Below, piece by piece: positions 30,745-38,046 of a stretch of 64,000 nt of DNA. Under the pieces are notes generated by a model that was not told the DNA's origin, did no database searches, and saw only the letters and a list, made by a program, of their open reading frames with translations. The first letter of the stretch is position 1. The number at the start of each line of letters is the position of its first letter. This DNA comes from a virus. Where the stretch lies: the IMG/VR virus record IMGVR_UViG_3300042566_002057, positions 1 through 64,000 of that record; one strand, written 5' to 3'. The translations under genes and the position numbers were made by a program.

Positions 30745-30805
30745 AAAACAAAGGGCATTTACAATTTTTTTATTCACAAATTTGTATTTATTCTAAATAG
30801 TCCTT

Positions 30806-30813
30806 ATATTTGT
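30806..30813 (+). promoter_or_regulatory. TATATTTG -7 box upstream of the peptidase gene
   Basis: Consensus box with TTTG about 24 nt earlier (30780); 34 nt before the ATG at 30848. Confidence 0.6.
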
Positions 30814-30847
30814 AATGTTAAAAGTATAAAAGACAAAAATAAATACG

Positions 30848-32101
30848 ATGAATATAAAAGAAACATTCTTAAAACTAACAAATCGTACATATCCACACGG
30901 TACAGAAGGAAAATTATTTCCTTATTTGTATTCCGAAATTGAAGGTCTACAAGTCGATGAATTTGGAAACTTATTCGTAAAAGTAGGTGAAAGTGATGTT
31001 ATGTTCACTTCTCACTTAGATACAGCAACTTCTGCAAATACTGAAGTAAATCACGTATTTGATGGTAACATTATAAAAACTGATGGTAAATCTATTCTTG
31101 GTGCTGACGATAAAGCAGGTGTAACAGTGATGATGTATATGATTAAAAATCAAGTACCAGGACTTTACTACTTTTTCTTAGGTGAAGAAGTCGGATGTGT
31201 TGGTTCTAAAAAAGTAGCAGCTGCTCAGAAAGAAACTAAAATTGAAGGTATCAATAAAGTAATTTCGTTTGACCGTAGAAATACTAAATCAGTAATTACC
31301 TATCAAAGTTCTCAACGATGTGCTTCTGATGCATTCGGTCGAGCATTGGCTGGAGAATTAAATAGAGCAAACGACTCATTTGAATATGAAATTGACCCAA
31401 CTGGTGTATTAACTGACTCTGTTCAATTTATTAAGATTTATGCAGAGTGTACTAACATTTCAGTTGGTTATCAATCAGAACACACTTTTTCAGAGTCGCA
31501 AGATATTGACCACTTAGAAAAATTGGCAGTGGCTTGTACTAAAGTAGACTGGATTGGATTACCTGTTGAAAGAGATCCTTCTAAAGTTGAATACCGAAGC
31601 TACGGTGGTTACGGTGGTGGTTGGGATTGGGAAGATGATTACGCTTACTCTAATCGATACAAAAACTATAAAGGTAATAGTTGGAATAGTTGGAATGGTT
31701 GGGATAAGTCACCAGCTGCTAAGAAGAAAGAAAATGAGAAGATTTGGTTCCAAGACAAAACATATAACTATGTTTCTCAAGTGACATTAGATCCATATAC
31801 TAAGAAATATGTTAGTGTTGACTTATGTAAAGACCGAATCTTATTTGAGAAGATTTTAATTGATAAGTTATTAACATCACTTGATTTGAGTTTTATTTCA
31901 ACTACTTGGGATGGATTTAAACTTAAAGTCAACTACACTGATAATCATTCTTCTGAATGTGACCGTAATGATTTGATTGAATATCTACCAGAGTTAGACT
32001 ATAAGAAACTAGATGATGATTTAGATAACTCAAAATTTAATAGTAACTCTAACAATTATGACTATGACTATGGAGACTGGTGTGACTCATTCTACGATTA
32101 A
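30848..32101 (+). CDS. Zinc-dependent peptidase of the M20/M28/M42 type
   Basis: A 417-residue protein. All expected metal-ligand motifs are present: T-S-H-L-D-T (about 54-59), G-A-D-D-K-A-G (about 85-91), F-L-G-E-E-V-G (about 111-117), a further Asp in S-F-D-R-R, and S-E-H-T-F-S-E (about 215) for the last histidine. This is the di-zinc aminopeptidase/tripeptidase fold. The C-terminal ~150 residues are Trp/Tyr/Asp-rich and not part of the family. Substrate unknown; perhaps recycles peptides during infection. Confidence 0.85.
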   Translation: MNIKETFLKLTNRTYPHGTEGKLFPYLYSEIEGLQVDEFGNLFVKVGESDVMFTSHLDTATSANTEVNHVFDGNIIKTDGKSILGADDKAGVTVMMYMIKNQVPGLYYFFLGEEVGCVGSKKVAAAQKETKIEGINKVISFDRRNTKSVITYQSSQRCASDAFGRALAGELNRANDSFEYEIDPTGVLTDSVQFIKIYAECTNISVGYQSEHTFSESQDIDHLEKLAVACTKVDWIGLPVERDPSKVEYRSYGGYGGGWDWEDDYAYSNRYKNYKGNSWNSWNGWDKSPAAKKKENEKIWFQDKTYNYVSQVTLDPYTKKYVSVDLCKDRILFEKILIDKLLTSLDLSFISTTWDGFKLKVNYTDNHSSECDRNDLIEYLPELDYKKLDDDLDNSKFNSNSNNYDYDYGDWCDSFYD

Positions 32102-32291
32102 TAAAAAGAGTCCTAATTTAGGACTCTTTTCTTCTATAAATAAATATAATAGAAAACAAAGACTCAAGGCTGTTCTTTTTCAACAACTAAATGATGCTGT
32201 AGATAGACGAGATACTAAAAGAATTGAAACGATTTGTAAACGATATTTTAAAATTGATAAAAATGGAAATTGGAAAAATGACAATATCTGA
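32058..32291 (+). CDS. Small basic hypothetical protein; start uncertain
   Basis: A 77-codon frame with the basic, helical segment N-R-K-Q-R-L-K-A-V-L-F-Q-Q-L near residues 31-44. The only ATGs lie inside the end of the peptidase gene, and the frame crosses that gene's terminator hairpin, so the real start may be a non-ATG codon after 32131. Moderate coding appearance only. Confidence 0.4.
   Translation: MTMTMETGVTHSTINKKSPNLGLFSSINKYNRKQRLKAVLFQQLNDAVDRRDTKRIETICKRYFKIDKNGNWKNDNI
32104..32131. terminator. Terminator after peptidase gene
   Basis: AAAAGAGTCCT - AATTT - AGGACTCTTTT: an 11-bp stem with a T-rich end, immediately after the peptidase stop codon. Confidence 0.85.
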
Positions 32292-32409
32292 GGCACTTCC
32301 TCATTTACAAGCTATAGCATCCGTTTATGGCTTAAGACTAAACAGAGTAAAAGAATTTAAGTTAGCTAGAGTAATTTTGGCTAATCTTTACTGTAGAGAA
32401 GTAGTATAA
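32278..32409 (+). CDS. Small hypothetical protein (43 aa)
   Basis: Starts M-T-I-S-E-A-L-P-H-L-Q-A-I-A and overlaps the preceding frame by 14 nt. The in-frame extension up to 32224 is possible but reads as low-quality coding. A helical Ala/Leu-rich peptide with no recognised family. Confidence 0.45.
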   Translation: MTISEALPHLQAIASVYGLRLNRVKEFKLARVILANLYCREVV

Positions 32410-32427
32410 TAAAAAAATAAATAAATT

Positions 32428-32862
32428 ATGACTTTTGAGGATAAAGTAAAATATTTTAATGTAGTGAAAAACTATAAACGAATGGCTTCTAATTTAGTAA
32501 GTGAAATATCATCTTATGAAAATTGGTCTGATGAATTTTGTAGAAAACAAGTAAAAGAACTTTACGCTAAATTGGTTGAAAAGTTTGATGGAGTTGATTT
32601 CACAGAATTCACTGTTGAGGAATTAAAACAATTAGACTTTCAACTTTGGGATGAAAATACAATCTTAATGCCAGTTTGGGCATTAGATTGCTTAATTGAT
32701 GGTACCAAAGTCGTAAGTATTGATGGTCAAGAAATAACTTTTGATAAATCAAAAGGTTTAGATAAAGATACGAGATTCGGTTGTACCGCTTATGGTTTTA
32801 CTTTATCACAACTAAGAGACTCTGCTATTGAGAACATTTTAGAAAAAGGTGAAGAAGAGTAA
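32428..32862 (+). CDS. Hypothetical protein (144 aa)
   Basis: A helical N-terminal half with aromatic residues (Y-F-N-V-V-K-N-Y-K-R) and a beta-like C-terminal half with a short strand V-V-S-I-D-G-Q-E-I-T. Not recognised. It overlaps the formyltransferase gene downstream by 14 nt, so the two are probably co-translated. Confidence 0.6.
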   Translation: MTFEDKVKYFNVVKNYKRMASNLVSEISSYENWSDEFCRKQVKELYAKLVEKFDGVDFTEFTVEELKQLDFQLWDENTILMPVWALDCLIDGTKVVSIDGQEITFDKSKGLDKDTRFGCTAYGFTLSQLRDSAIENILEKGEEE

Positions 32863-33403
32863 ATATAAAATAGCAATTTTTATATCAGGTAAAGGTTCTA
32901 ACGCTAAAAAACTGGTTGAGTATTTTAGAGAACATAATGATATAGAAGTTGCTATTATTGTTTCAAATAAACCAAACATTGATATTGAAAATCTTTGTTT
33001 ATCAAATGGAGTAGATTATATTGAAACCTCAGAAGTGATTGATATAATCGAAAATAAAAATATTGATTTAATAGTTCTTGCTGGTTACTTAAAGTTAATA
33101 CCTAATGAACTAATATCTATATTTACAAATCGTATAATTAATATACACCCATCACTTCTTCCAAAGTTTGGTGGTAAAGGTATGTATGGTAGAAAAGTAC
33201 ATCAGTCAGTAATTGAGTCTGGTGAAAAAGAATCTGGTATAACAATTCACTATGTTAATCAAAACTATGATGAAGGTGAAATTATTAAACAGATAAAAAT
33301 CAAACTTTCGGATTCTGAAACTCCTGATACTTTAGAATCCAAAATACACGATATTGAACTAGAAAATTTCCCTAAGATTATTGAACAAATTTTATGCAAA
33401 TAG
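32849..33403 (+). CDS. purN: PurN-like formyltransferase
   Basis: A 184-residue protein from a GTG start, the length of glycinamide ribonucleotide formyltransferase. I-S-G-K-G-S-N (12-18), L-A-G-Y-L-K (78-83), N-I-H-P-S-L-L-P (98-105, catalytic Asn98 and His100), G-x-T-x-H-Y-V and Y-D-E-G-E-I-I (Asp141) are all present. PurN transfers a formyl group from 10-formyl-THF in purine synthesis. Related folds formylate Met-tRNA or nucleotide sugars, so given the initiator tRNAs and glycan cluster the acceptor should not be assumed. Confidence 0.85.
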   Translation: MKKSKYKIAIFISGKGSNAKKLVEYFREHNDIEVAIIVSNKPNIDIENLCLSNGVDYIETSEVIDIIENKNIDLIVLAGYLKLIPNELISIFTNRIINIHPSLLPKFGGKGMYGRKVHQSVIESGEKESGITIHYVNQNYDEGEIIKQIKIKLSDSETPDTLESKIHDIELENFPKIIEQILCK

Positions 33404-33801
33404 AAGTATTAAAATTAGGTTATATTATACCAAAAGTTGTTGGTGGTAATATAGATAGAGAAAAAGAAACTATTATGATTGTCTATAATGGTGGTCCTAT
33501 CTTCGATCACTATGTTTCAATTCTAAAAGAAAAATGTGGTGATGAATACAAGTTTTTAAAAACTGACAAAAATATCATAGGTGGTCCACTTAGATACATA
33601 CCTGGTAATATTGATAATAGACTATTTGGTGAATTAGATGATAATTTGGTGGTAGGAATGTCATTTGCAGTTGGAAGTTGGCACAGTTCGATTGTCCAAA
33701 AAATCATAAATAAAAACATAGCTATTACAAATAATTCTGTTTATGCTATTCACAATATTTCTGAATTTAGAAATAAAAAAATACAAGATTTAGGTTTGTA
33801 A
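33394..33801 (+). CDS. Hypothetical protein (135 aa)
   Basis: Overlaps purN by 10 nt. Alpha/beta in pattern, with V-V-Y/I-V-Y-N-G-G-P-I near residue 29 and an F-A-V-G-S-W-H-S-S segment near 90. No family recognised; probably co-translated with the formyltransferase. Confidence 0.55.
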   Translation: MQIEVLKLGYIIPKVVGGNIDREKETIMIVYNGGPIFDHYVSILKEKCGDEYKFLKTDKNIIGGPLRYIPGNIDNRLFGELDDNLVVGMSFAVGSWHSSIVQKIINKNIAITNNSVYAIHNISEFRNKKIQDLGL

Positions 33802-33822
33802 ATATTCTCATCTTAAAACTAT

Positions 33823-33830
33823 AATATATA
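33823..33830 (+). promoter_or_regulatory. AATATATA late-type element
   Basis: 5 nt before the ATG at 33836. Confidence 0.45.
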
Positions 33831-33835
33831 GTATT

Positions 33836-35218
33836 ATGAGATATCTTAAGACTTTTGAGGGTATTGTACCGGTAAGACCTGGTACTAACAAAGAATATAG
33901 AATTCAGAATCTACCACATAAGGGAGAACCTATTGAGGATGATAATAATATCTCTATAATGCAACAAGATTGGTTTGAAAAATTACTACCAGATACTCTT
34001 TATATTGTATCTGATCCAAAATTGAGTAAATTAAACTTCGACCAATCATTAACTCCAGTTCCAAAAGGAGAATATGCCTTCGATAAAAATGATTGTACCA
34101 TAGATAATGGATTAGTTCAATTTAATTATTGGTATGATCCAAGATTACATCCAGGTACTGAGTTAGAAGATGGTGAACCATCTTGTATTGAATTTGATAT
34201 TCATTTCTCAAAAAATGATAGTGGATTTAAATTAATTGTTGATATAACTTATGGTGATCATAAAGCAACTGAATTTACAATTGAAGCTCCAAATAAGATT
34301 AATGTTGTTCACTATACTGGTGTTGATTCTAAATACGATGACTCTACACACTGGGGATTCAAAGATGAATCTATAAAAGATTTAGTGAAATTCTTTAATG
34401 CTTTTAATCATGGTATACAAATACAACCTGAAGATTTATCATTTATTGATGAGCATTTTGATAGTTATAAACACGATATACATAATCAAGATCATCTTTA
34501 TACAGATGAATCTGATTTAATTGAGTTTGGTAATTCAGTGAAAGAATCAAATGATTCTGATATATTTTTGATTATTAATAATGCTAAACCACCTCAGTAT
34601 AAATATTATCCAAAAGTAGTTAAGTATTTAACTATTAAAAATTTACCATTTAGAGTGGCTACTACACCTGAAGAAGTAGAAAAATATAATTCAGAATATA
34701 ATATTATAGGTGCTTTTTCAACCGGTTCTGATTTTAGTATGACTAATCCAGATTCAACTTCTGAATATTCAACAAATGAAAAAGCGTTAGAAATATTAAG
34801 TTGTCCTATAATTTCTATGTGTTATGGTTTCCAATCAATGGCTAAGTTTTATGGTCAAGAAATAACAGGTGGAGACTTAAACTGTAATCAATTCTTACTA
34901 ACTGATTATGATGATTCACACTTCTTGTTTAGTGGAATTGATCTATCAACTCAGAAATTAAGTTTTTGTTTTCATGATTATCCAGTTAATGTACCTTCTG
35001 GTTTTAGAAATATTGCAATGTTAGGTGATGTTATTTCTGGAATATCAAACACATCAACCGAAAGATATGGTATACTTTTTCATCCTGAAGAATTAGAACA
35101 AACTTATATTATCTTAGATAATTTTGTAAATCATTGTTATTCTAAGGTAAGTTTTAATAAAGAAAGTGAGTTTATTCTACAAACTTATGAATCTTTTATT
35201 AATAAAATCAAAAAATAA
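33836..35218 (+). CDS. Putative capsid-targeted class I glutamine amidotransferase fusion
   Basis: A 460-residue, three-part protein. (1) N-terminal motif M-R-Y-L-K-T-F-E-G shared with putative internal virion proteins. (2) Residues ~95-225 are a module paralogous to the protein at 15229 (F-D-I-H, D-I-T-Y-G, F-N-x-G-I). (3) Residues ~240-450 are a class I glutamine amidotransferase: I-S-M-C-Y-G-F-Q-S with nucleophile Cys329 and G-I-L-F-H-P-E-E with His416 and Glu418. The elbow M-C-Y-G varies from the usual G-x-C-x-G. No synthase partner domain is present, so it may act on a host substrate or peptide. Late-type element upstream. Confidence 0.75.
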   Translation: MRYLKTFEGIVPVRPGTNKEYRIQNLPHKGEPIEDDNNISIMQQDWFEKLLPDTLYIVSDPKLSKLNFDQSLTPVPKGEYAFDKNDCTIDNGLVQFNYWYDPRLHPGTELEDGEPSCIEFDIHFSKNDSGFKLIVDITYGDHKATEFTIEAPNKINVVHYTGVDSKYDDSTHWGFKDESIKDLVKFFNAFNHGIQIQPEDLSFIDEHFDSYKHDIHNQDHLYTDESDLIEFGNSVKESNDSDIFLIINNAKPPQYKYYPKVVKYLTIKNLPFRVATTPEEVEKYNSEYNIIGAFSTGSDFSMTNPDSTSEYSTNEKALEILSCPIISMCYGFQSMAKFYGQEITGGDLNCNQFLLTDYDDSHFLFSGIDLSTQKLSFCFHDYPVNVPSGFRNIAMLGDVISGISNTSTERYGILFHPEELEQTYIILDNFVNHCYSKVSFNKESEFILQTYESFINKIKK

Positions 35219-35250
35219 TTTGGTCAGATTGAAACTTATCTATATCTTTG
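35219..35250 (+). promoter_or_regulatory. Promoter of tRNA cluster 4
   Basis: TTTG at 35219-35222, TATCTTTG at 35243-35250, 20 nt apart. Confidence 0.82.
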
Positions 35251-35294
35251 TAGTATAAATCTGACAAATAATTAAAAAGAGAGTAATAATATTT

Positions 35295-35302
35295 AATATA
35301 TA
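35295..35302 (+). promoter_or_regulatory. AATATATA late-type element before leader
   Basis: TTTAATATATAAGAAATAA identical to the block at cluster 1, 7 nt before the leader ATG. Confidence 0.4.
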
Positions 35303-35309
35303 AGAAATA

Positions 35310-35405
35310 ATGACAACAATTAACGTAAATATCGCACAAGTTAACCCGCAACCTCAGGATCAGGATCGTGAGAGAGTGGCTAACTATGTCTTTACAATAA
35401 GTTAA
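35310..35405 (+). CDS. Leader peptide with Pro-Gln-Pro-Gln-Asp-Gln-Asp (attenuator)
   Basis: A 31-codon frame starting M-T-T. Codons 13-19 read P-Q-P-Q-D-Q-D, and the following six tRNAs are Gln, Pro, Asp, Gln, Pro, Asp: an exact match of amino-acid identity. GGCTAACT (35378-35385) can pair over 8 bp (with G-U) with GGTTAGTC (35435-35442) of the terminator. The last control codon lies 12 nt before the antiterminator strand, suitable for a stalled ribosome to leave it exposed. The clearest case in the window. Confidence 0.85.
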   Translation: MTTINVNIAQVNPQPQDQDRERVANYVFTIS

Positions 35406-35427
35406 TGTTTAAGTTAAATAAATTTGT

Positions 35428-35463
35428 AAAACCCGGTTAGTCACAAACTAATCGGGTTTTTTT
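35428..35463 (+). terminator. Attenuator terminator before Gln/Pro/Asp tRNAs
   Basis: AAACCCGGTTAGT - CACAA - ACTAATCGGGTTT with T-run: a 13-bp stem with one G-U. The 5' arm overlaps the leader-complementary site. Confidence 0.93.
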
Positions 35464-35465
35464 AT

Positions 35466-35538
35466 TGTCCTATGGTGTAATTGGCAACACGTCTGGTTTT
35501 GATCCAGAAGAGTTGAGGTTCGAGCCCTTGTGGGACAG
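35466..35538 (+). tRNA. tRNA-Gln(TTG) 1
   Basis: Acceptor TGTCCTA/TGGGACA with U1-A72 and G discriminator as in Gln tRNAs; anticodon stem TCTGG/CCAGA, loop TTTTGAT. Confidence 0.88.
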
Positions 35539-35543
35539 CAAAA

Positions 35544-35617
35544 CGAGAAGTGACTAAGGTTTTAAGCACGGGCGGTCTGGAGCCGTCAGTTAGTGGGTTC
35601 GATTCCCACCTTCTCGA
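35544..35617 (+). tRNA. tRNA-Pro(TGG) 1
   Basis: Acceptor CGAGAAG/CTTCTCG, anticodon stem GGCGG/CCGTC, loop TCTGGAG (TGG). Position 33 is C, not U, which is unusual. Confidence 0.78.
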
Positions 35618-35622
35618 CAAAT

Positions 35623-35695
35623 GGTCTATTGGTGAAATGGCTTATCATCCCATCCTGTCACGATGGAGTAGACGGATCGTAACCGTCATAGACCG
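35623..35695 (+). tRNA. tRNA-Asp(GTC) 1
   Basis: Acceptor GGTCTAT/ATAGACC, anticodon stem CCATC/GATGG, loop CTGTCAC, G discriminator as in Asp tRNAs. Nearly identical to the copy at 35944. Confidence 0.9.
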
Positions 35696-35759
35696 CACAA
35701 AGTAACTGTTTGGCGGTGAAAGTACTCTTTAGAGAATAGAGTAAAATAATTCTCAATAT

Positions 35760-35842
35760 TGTGGAGTCGGCTAATTGGCAGGCCACCTGACTTTGAATCA
35801 GGGAGATAACACTCAGTGTAGGTTCGAGTCCTACCTCCACAA
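35760..35842 (+). tRNA. tRNA-Gln(TTG) 2 with long variable region
   Basis: Acceptor TGTGGAG/CTCCACA, anticodon stem CCTGA/TCAGG, loop CTTTGAA (TTG). Variable region is about 15 nt longer than in copy 1 and the discriminator is A, so charging is less certain. Confidence 0.7.
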
Positions 35843-35849
35843 CAAAAAA

Positions 35850-35937
35850 CTAGGTGTGTAGGCAATTGGAAGCCGACCTGATTTGGGGTCAGGAATGAAC
35901 ATAAAGTTCTATGTGGGTTCGAGTCCCACCACTTAGA
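35850..35937 (+). tRNA. tRNA-Pro(TGG) 2 with long variable region
   Basis: Acceptor CTAGGTG/CACTTAG, anticodon stem CCTGA/TCAGG, loop TTTGGGG (TGG). Enlarged variable region with GAAC...GTTC pairing. Confidence 0.75.
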
Positions 35938-35943
35938 CAAATT

Positions 35944-36016
35944 GGTCTATTGGTGAAATGGCTTATCATTCCATCCTGTCACGATGGAGTAGACGGATCG
36001 TAACCGTCATAGACCG
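35944..36016 (+). tRNA. tRNA-Asp(GTC) 2
   Basis: Same as the gene at 35623 except for one base in the region before the anticodon stem. Shows that the Gln-Pro-Asp set is repeated. Confidence 0.9.
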
Positions 36017-36042
36017 CAAAAATTTAGAAATTTAATATAAGT

Positions 36043-36270
36043 ATGTTTGGTTGGAGAAAAGAAATATCAAATTTAGAATGTGATATAATCGCAGTTGAAG
36101 GTTATTTATCAGGTCTAAATTATCGTCTTAACTCACTTGTAAATCTTAGTAATAATCCTGATTATAGAGGTGATTTAACAGATGAAATAAAAAGAGTTAG
36201 ATTAGAAATAGAAGAAAATGAGATTAAATTAAACGAATTAAGACTCAGATTGAATCCACCTTCCATCTGA
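36043..36270 (+). CDS. Small coiled-coil protein
   Basis: A 75-residue protein. W-R-K-E-I-S-N-L-E-C at the start, then heptad-like Leu/Ile spacing over two helices separated by an N-N-P-D turn, suggesting a helical hairpin. It overlaps the convergent gene by 33 nt. Family unknown. Confidence 0.5.
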   Translation: MFGWRKEISNLECDIIAVEGYLSGLNYRLNSLVNLSNNPDYRGDLTDEIKRVRLEIEENEIKLNELRLRLNPPSI

Positions 36271-36624
36271 TAAAAACTCAAAAGTTCCAACATAATCAAA
36301 TCTATCACCCCACTCTTTTGGTGATATAAGTGATAGAAACTCCTCACCATTTTCTTTTATATAAAGATGATATGATTTACCAGGTATTGGTTCAAAACTG
36401 TGTTTTGCTAGGTAAAGTCTTTCATTGATATTTATCTCTTCAATTAACTTTTTGTATTCGGATTGTAACTCAGAAAATTTAGAACTGAAATGGTGTTTAA
36501 GTTTAGAAGTTTTTTCTAACTTAAATAATTGTATATCGTCTGGTGAAAATTTTTGAGAACCAATTTCTGTAGGATATGCCTTTAATCTACGATCATCAAC
36601 AAAACTATCCGGTTTTTCTTTCAT
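36238..36624 (-). CDS. DUF2452-like protein
   Basis: A 128-residue protein. Y-P-T-E-I-G-S-Q-K-F near residues 17-26, a long helical K-L-K-H-H-F-S-S-K-F segment, then H-S-F-E-P-I-P-G-K-S-Y-H-L-Y and F-L-S-L-I-S-P-K-E-W, match the pattern of DUF2452 proteins known from Bacteroidota and their phages. Function unknown. Divergent from the next gene across a short AT-rich gap with TTTTATATATAG. Confidence 0.65.
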   Translation of the reverse strand: MKEKPDSFVDDRRLKAYPTEIGSQKFSPDDIQLFKLEKTSKLKHHFSSKFSELQSEYKKLIEEININERLYLAKHSFEPIPGKSYHLYIKENGEEFLSLISPKEWGDRFDYVGTFEFLSDGRWIQSES

Positions 36625-36668
36625 ATACTTTATATAAAATAGATTAATATTGTTTTATATATAGTTAG

Positions 36669-37121
36669 ATGAAGACCTGCGTTTACAAAATACAATTTGA
36701 TAAAAACTCTTTTGATCTCAATGATGATTATGATAGATTATCTGAAGTAGAGAAAGAAAGAATTTCGGATTTAGATGCTGAAACTTTTTTTGACTATGAA
36801 AAAGATGGAAACTATACTTGTTTTGTAATAACTACTCCAGTCGAAATGAAGAAGTATATTTCAATACTAACTAACAATCTTATTATTTGTGACTGTCAGG
36901 ATATTTCTTCAGATGTTTTAAAATTCAAATTAGATTTAGAAGAAGAGTTAAGAGACCAAATCTCAACTATCAATTCAATAAAATATAGTTTCTTTATAGA
37001 TGATATTTATGAATGGATTGAAAGTAATTTAGATATGGATATGGTTTTAGATAGAATATCAGAAGTCGGTATTGATTCTCTTTCTAAAATTGAAAAAGAT
37101 TTCCTAAATAACTTTCATTAG
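36669..37121 (+). CDS. Hypothetical acidic protein (150 aa)
   Basis: A strongly acidic, Asp/Glu-rich protein with alternating strands and helices (I-S-I-L-T-N-N-L-I-I-C-D-C near residue 63). TTTTATATATAG lies 5 nt before its start, a variant of the late-type element. No family recognised. Confidence 0.6.
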   Translation: MKTCVYKIQFDKNSFDLNDDYDRLSEVEKERISDLDAETFFDYEKDGNYTCFVITTPVEMKKYISILTNNLIICDCQDISSDVLKFKLDLEEELRDQISTINSIKYSFFIDDIYEWIESNLDMDMVLDRISEVGIDSLSKIEKDFLNNFH

Positions 37122-37146
37122 GTTTGTTTATTACTTAACTTTTATT

Positions 37147-37154
37147 TATATTTG
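37147..37154 (+). promoter_or_regulatory. TATATTTG -7 box
   Basis: Consensus -7 box 17 nt before the ATG at 37172; TTTG about 25 nt upstream (37122). Confidence 0.55.
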
Positions 37155-37171
37155 CACTATAAACTATCATT

Positions 37172-37342
37172 ATGCAAAAATTTAAAACAAAAATTGTTAA
37201 AAATATTGGTCAATCTATGGCTGATTTTATAATCAAAAGACTTGAATCTACATCGACTCAAGAAGAATTTGATTTCTGGTTTTCAATGGGTACTAAATTA
37301 AATGCCTATTGTGTAGTTTTTCATGACATTTACTTAGACTAA
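37172..37342 (+). CDS. Small hypothetical protein (56 aa)
   Basis: Starts M-Q-K-F-K-T-K-I-V-K and ends Y-C-V-V-F-H-D-I-Y-L-D. Helical, amphipathic, with a promoter just upstream and the receiver-domain gene 1 nt downstream of its stop. It is short but well placed in an operon. Family unknown. Confidence 0.55.
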   Translation: MQKFKTKIVKNIGQSMADFIIKRLESTSTQEEFDFWFSMGTKLNAYCVVFHDIYLD

Positions 37343-37343
37343 T

Positions 37344-37739
37344 ATGAAAAAATTATTTTTAGACGATATAAGACAACCAAAAGATGCAATCAATCTTGTA
37401 CCATCACATCACAATAGAATGTATTGGGAACAAGATTGGCATGTTGTAAGAAATTACAAAGAGTTTACTAACTGGATATCATTTCATGGTGTACCTGACT
37501 TAATTAGTTTTGACCACGATTTGGCTGATATTCACTATGAAGTAGACTTCTCTGATTGGGAATTTTCTTCTGACCAACTTGGTGTTGAAGAAACTGGACT
37601 TGACTGTGCAAAATGGTTAGTTGATTACTGTGTAGACAATGGATTTGGTTTACCACAATATATCGTTCATTCTGCAAACCCTGCTGGTAAGAAAAATATC
37701 CAAGGATATTTAGATAACGCAACAAAACACTTATTTTAA
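37344..37739 (+). CDS. cREC-type receiver-like protein (cyclic-phosphate processing receiver)
   Basis: A 131-residue protein. L-F-L-D-D-I-R-Q-P-K-D (4-14), I-S-F-D-H-D-L-A-D (54-62), E-T-G-L-D-C-A-K-W-L-V-D-Y and V-H-S-A-N-P-A-G-K-K-N-I are the conserved blocks of the small receiver-fold family proposed to act in RNA 2',3'-cyclic-phosphate or RNA-end repair contexts. Both acidic pockets are intact. With the kinase-like gene at 40730 it could belong to a phage RNA-repair set that mends cleaved tRNAs. The role is inference. Confidence 0.7.
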   Translation: MKKLFLDDIRQPKDAINLVPSHHNRMYWEQDWHVVRNYKEFTNWISFHGVPDLISFDHDLADIHYEVDFSDWEFSSDQLGVEETGLDCAKWLVDYCVDNGFGLPQYIVHSANPAGKKNIQGYLDNATKHLF

Positions 37740-37740
37740 T

Positions 37741-38046
37741 ATGATTAGTTTTATTGAAAAACATTTAATAACAGCTATCACAAATCAAGTTAAAGAAAAA
37801 TATAAAATTCTAAAATTTAGTGGATTTCTTTATTTTGATGAAACGATACCTGATGGTAAAAAAGAGATTAATAGAGTAAATGAAAGTAATCCTTTTCCTA
37901 AAGAAGAAGTTTTGCCTTTAAGTTGGTACTTTATTAGACCAGCTACTTTGGCTAAAATTTATCTTAAACTCAAATTTAATCAATTTTATATCTATAAAGA
38001 GATAGATGGTAAAAGCCACAAAATGAGAATTAAAAATAGAAAGTGA
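37741..38046 (+). CDS. Hypothetical protein (101 aa)
   Basis: Starts 1 nt after the previous stop and overlaps the next start by 4 nt. Basic, with W-Y-F-I-R-P-A-T-L-A near residue 60. No family recognised; position suggests a shared operon with the receiver protein. Confidence 0.55.
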   Translation: MISFIEKHLITAITNQVKEKYKILKFSGFLYFDETIPDGKKEINRVNESNPFPKEEVLPLSWYFIRPATLAKIYLKLKFNQFYIYKEIDGKSHKMRIKNRK

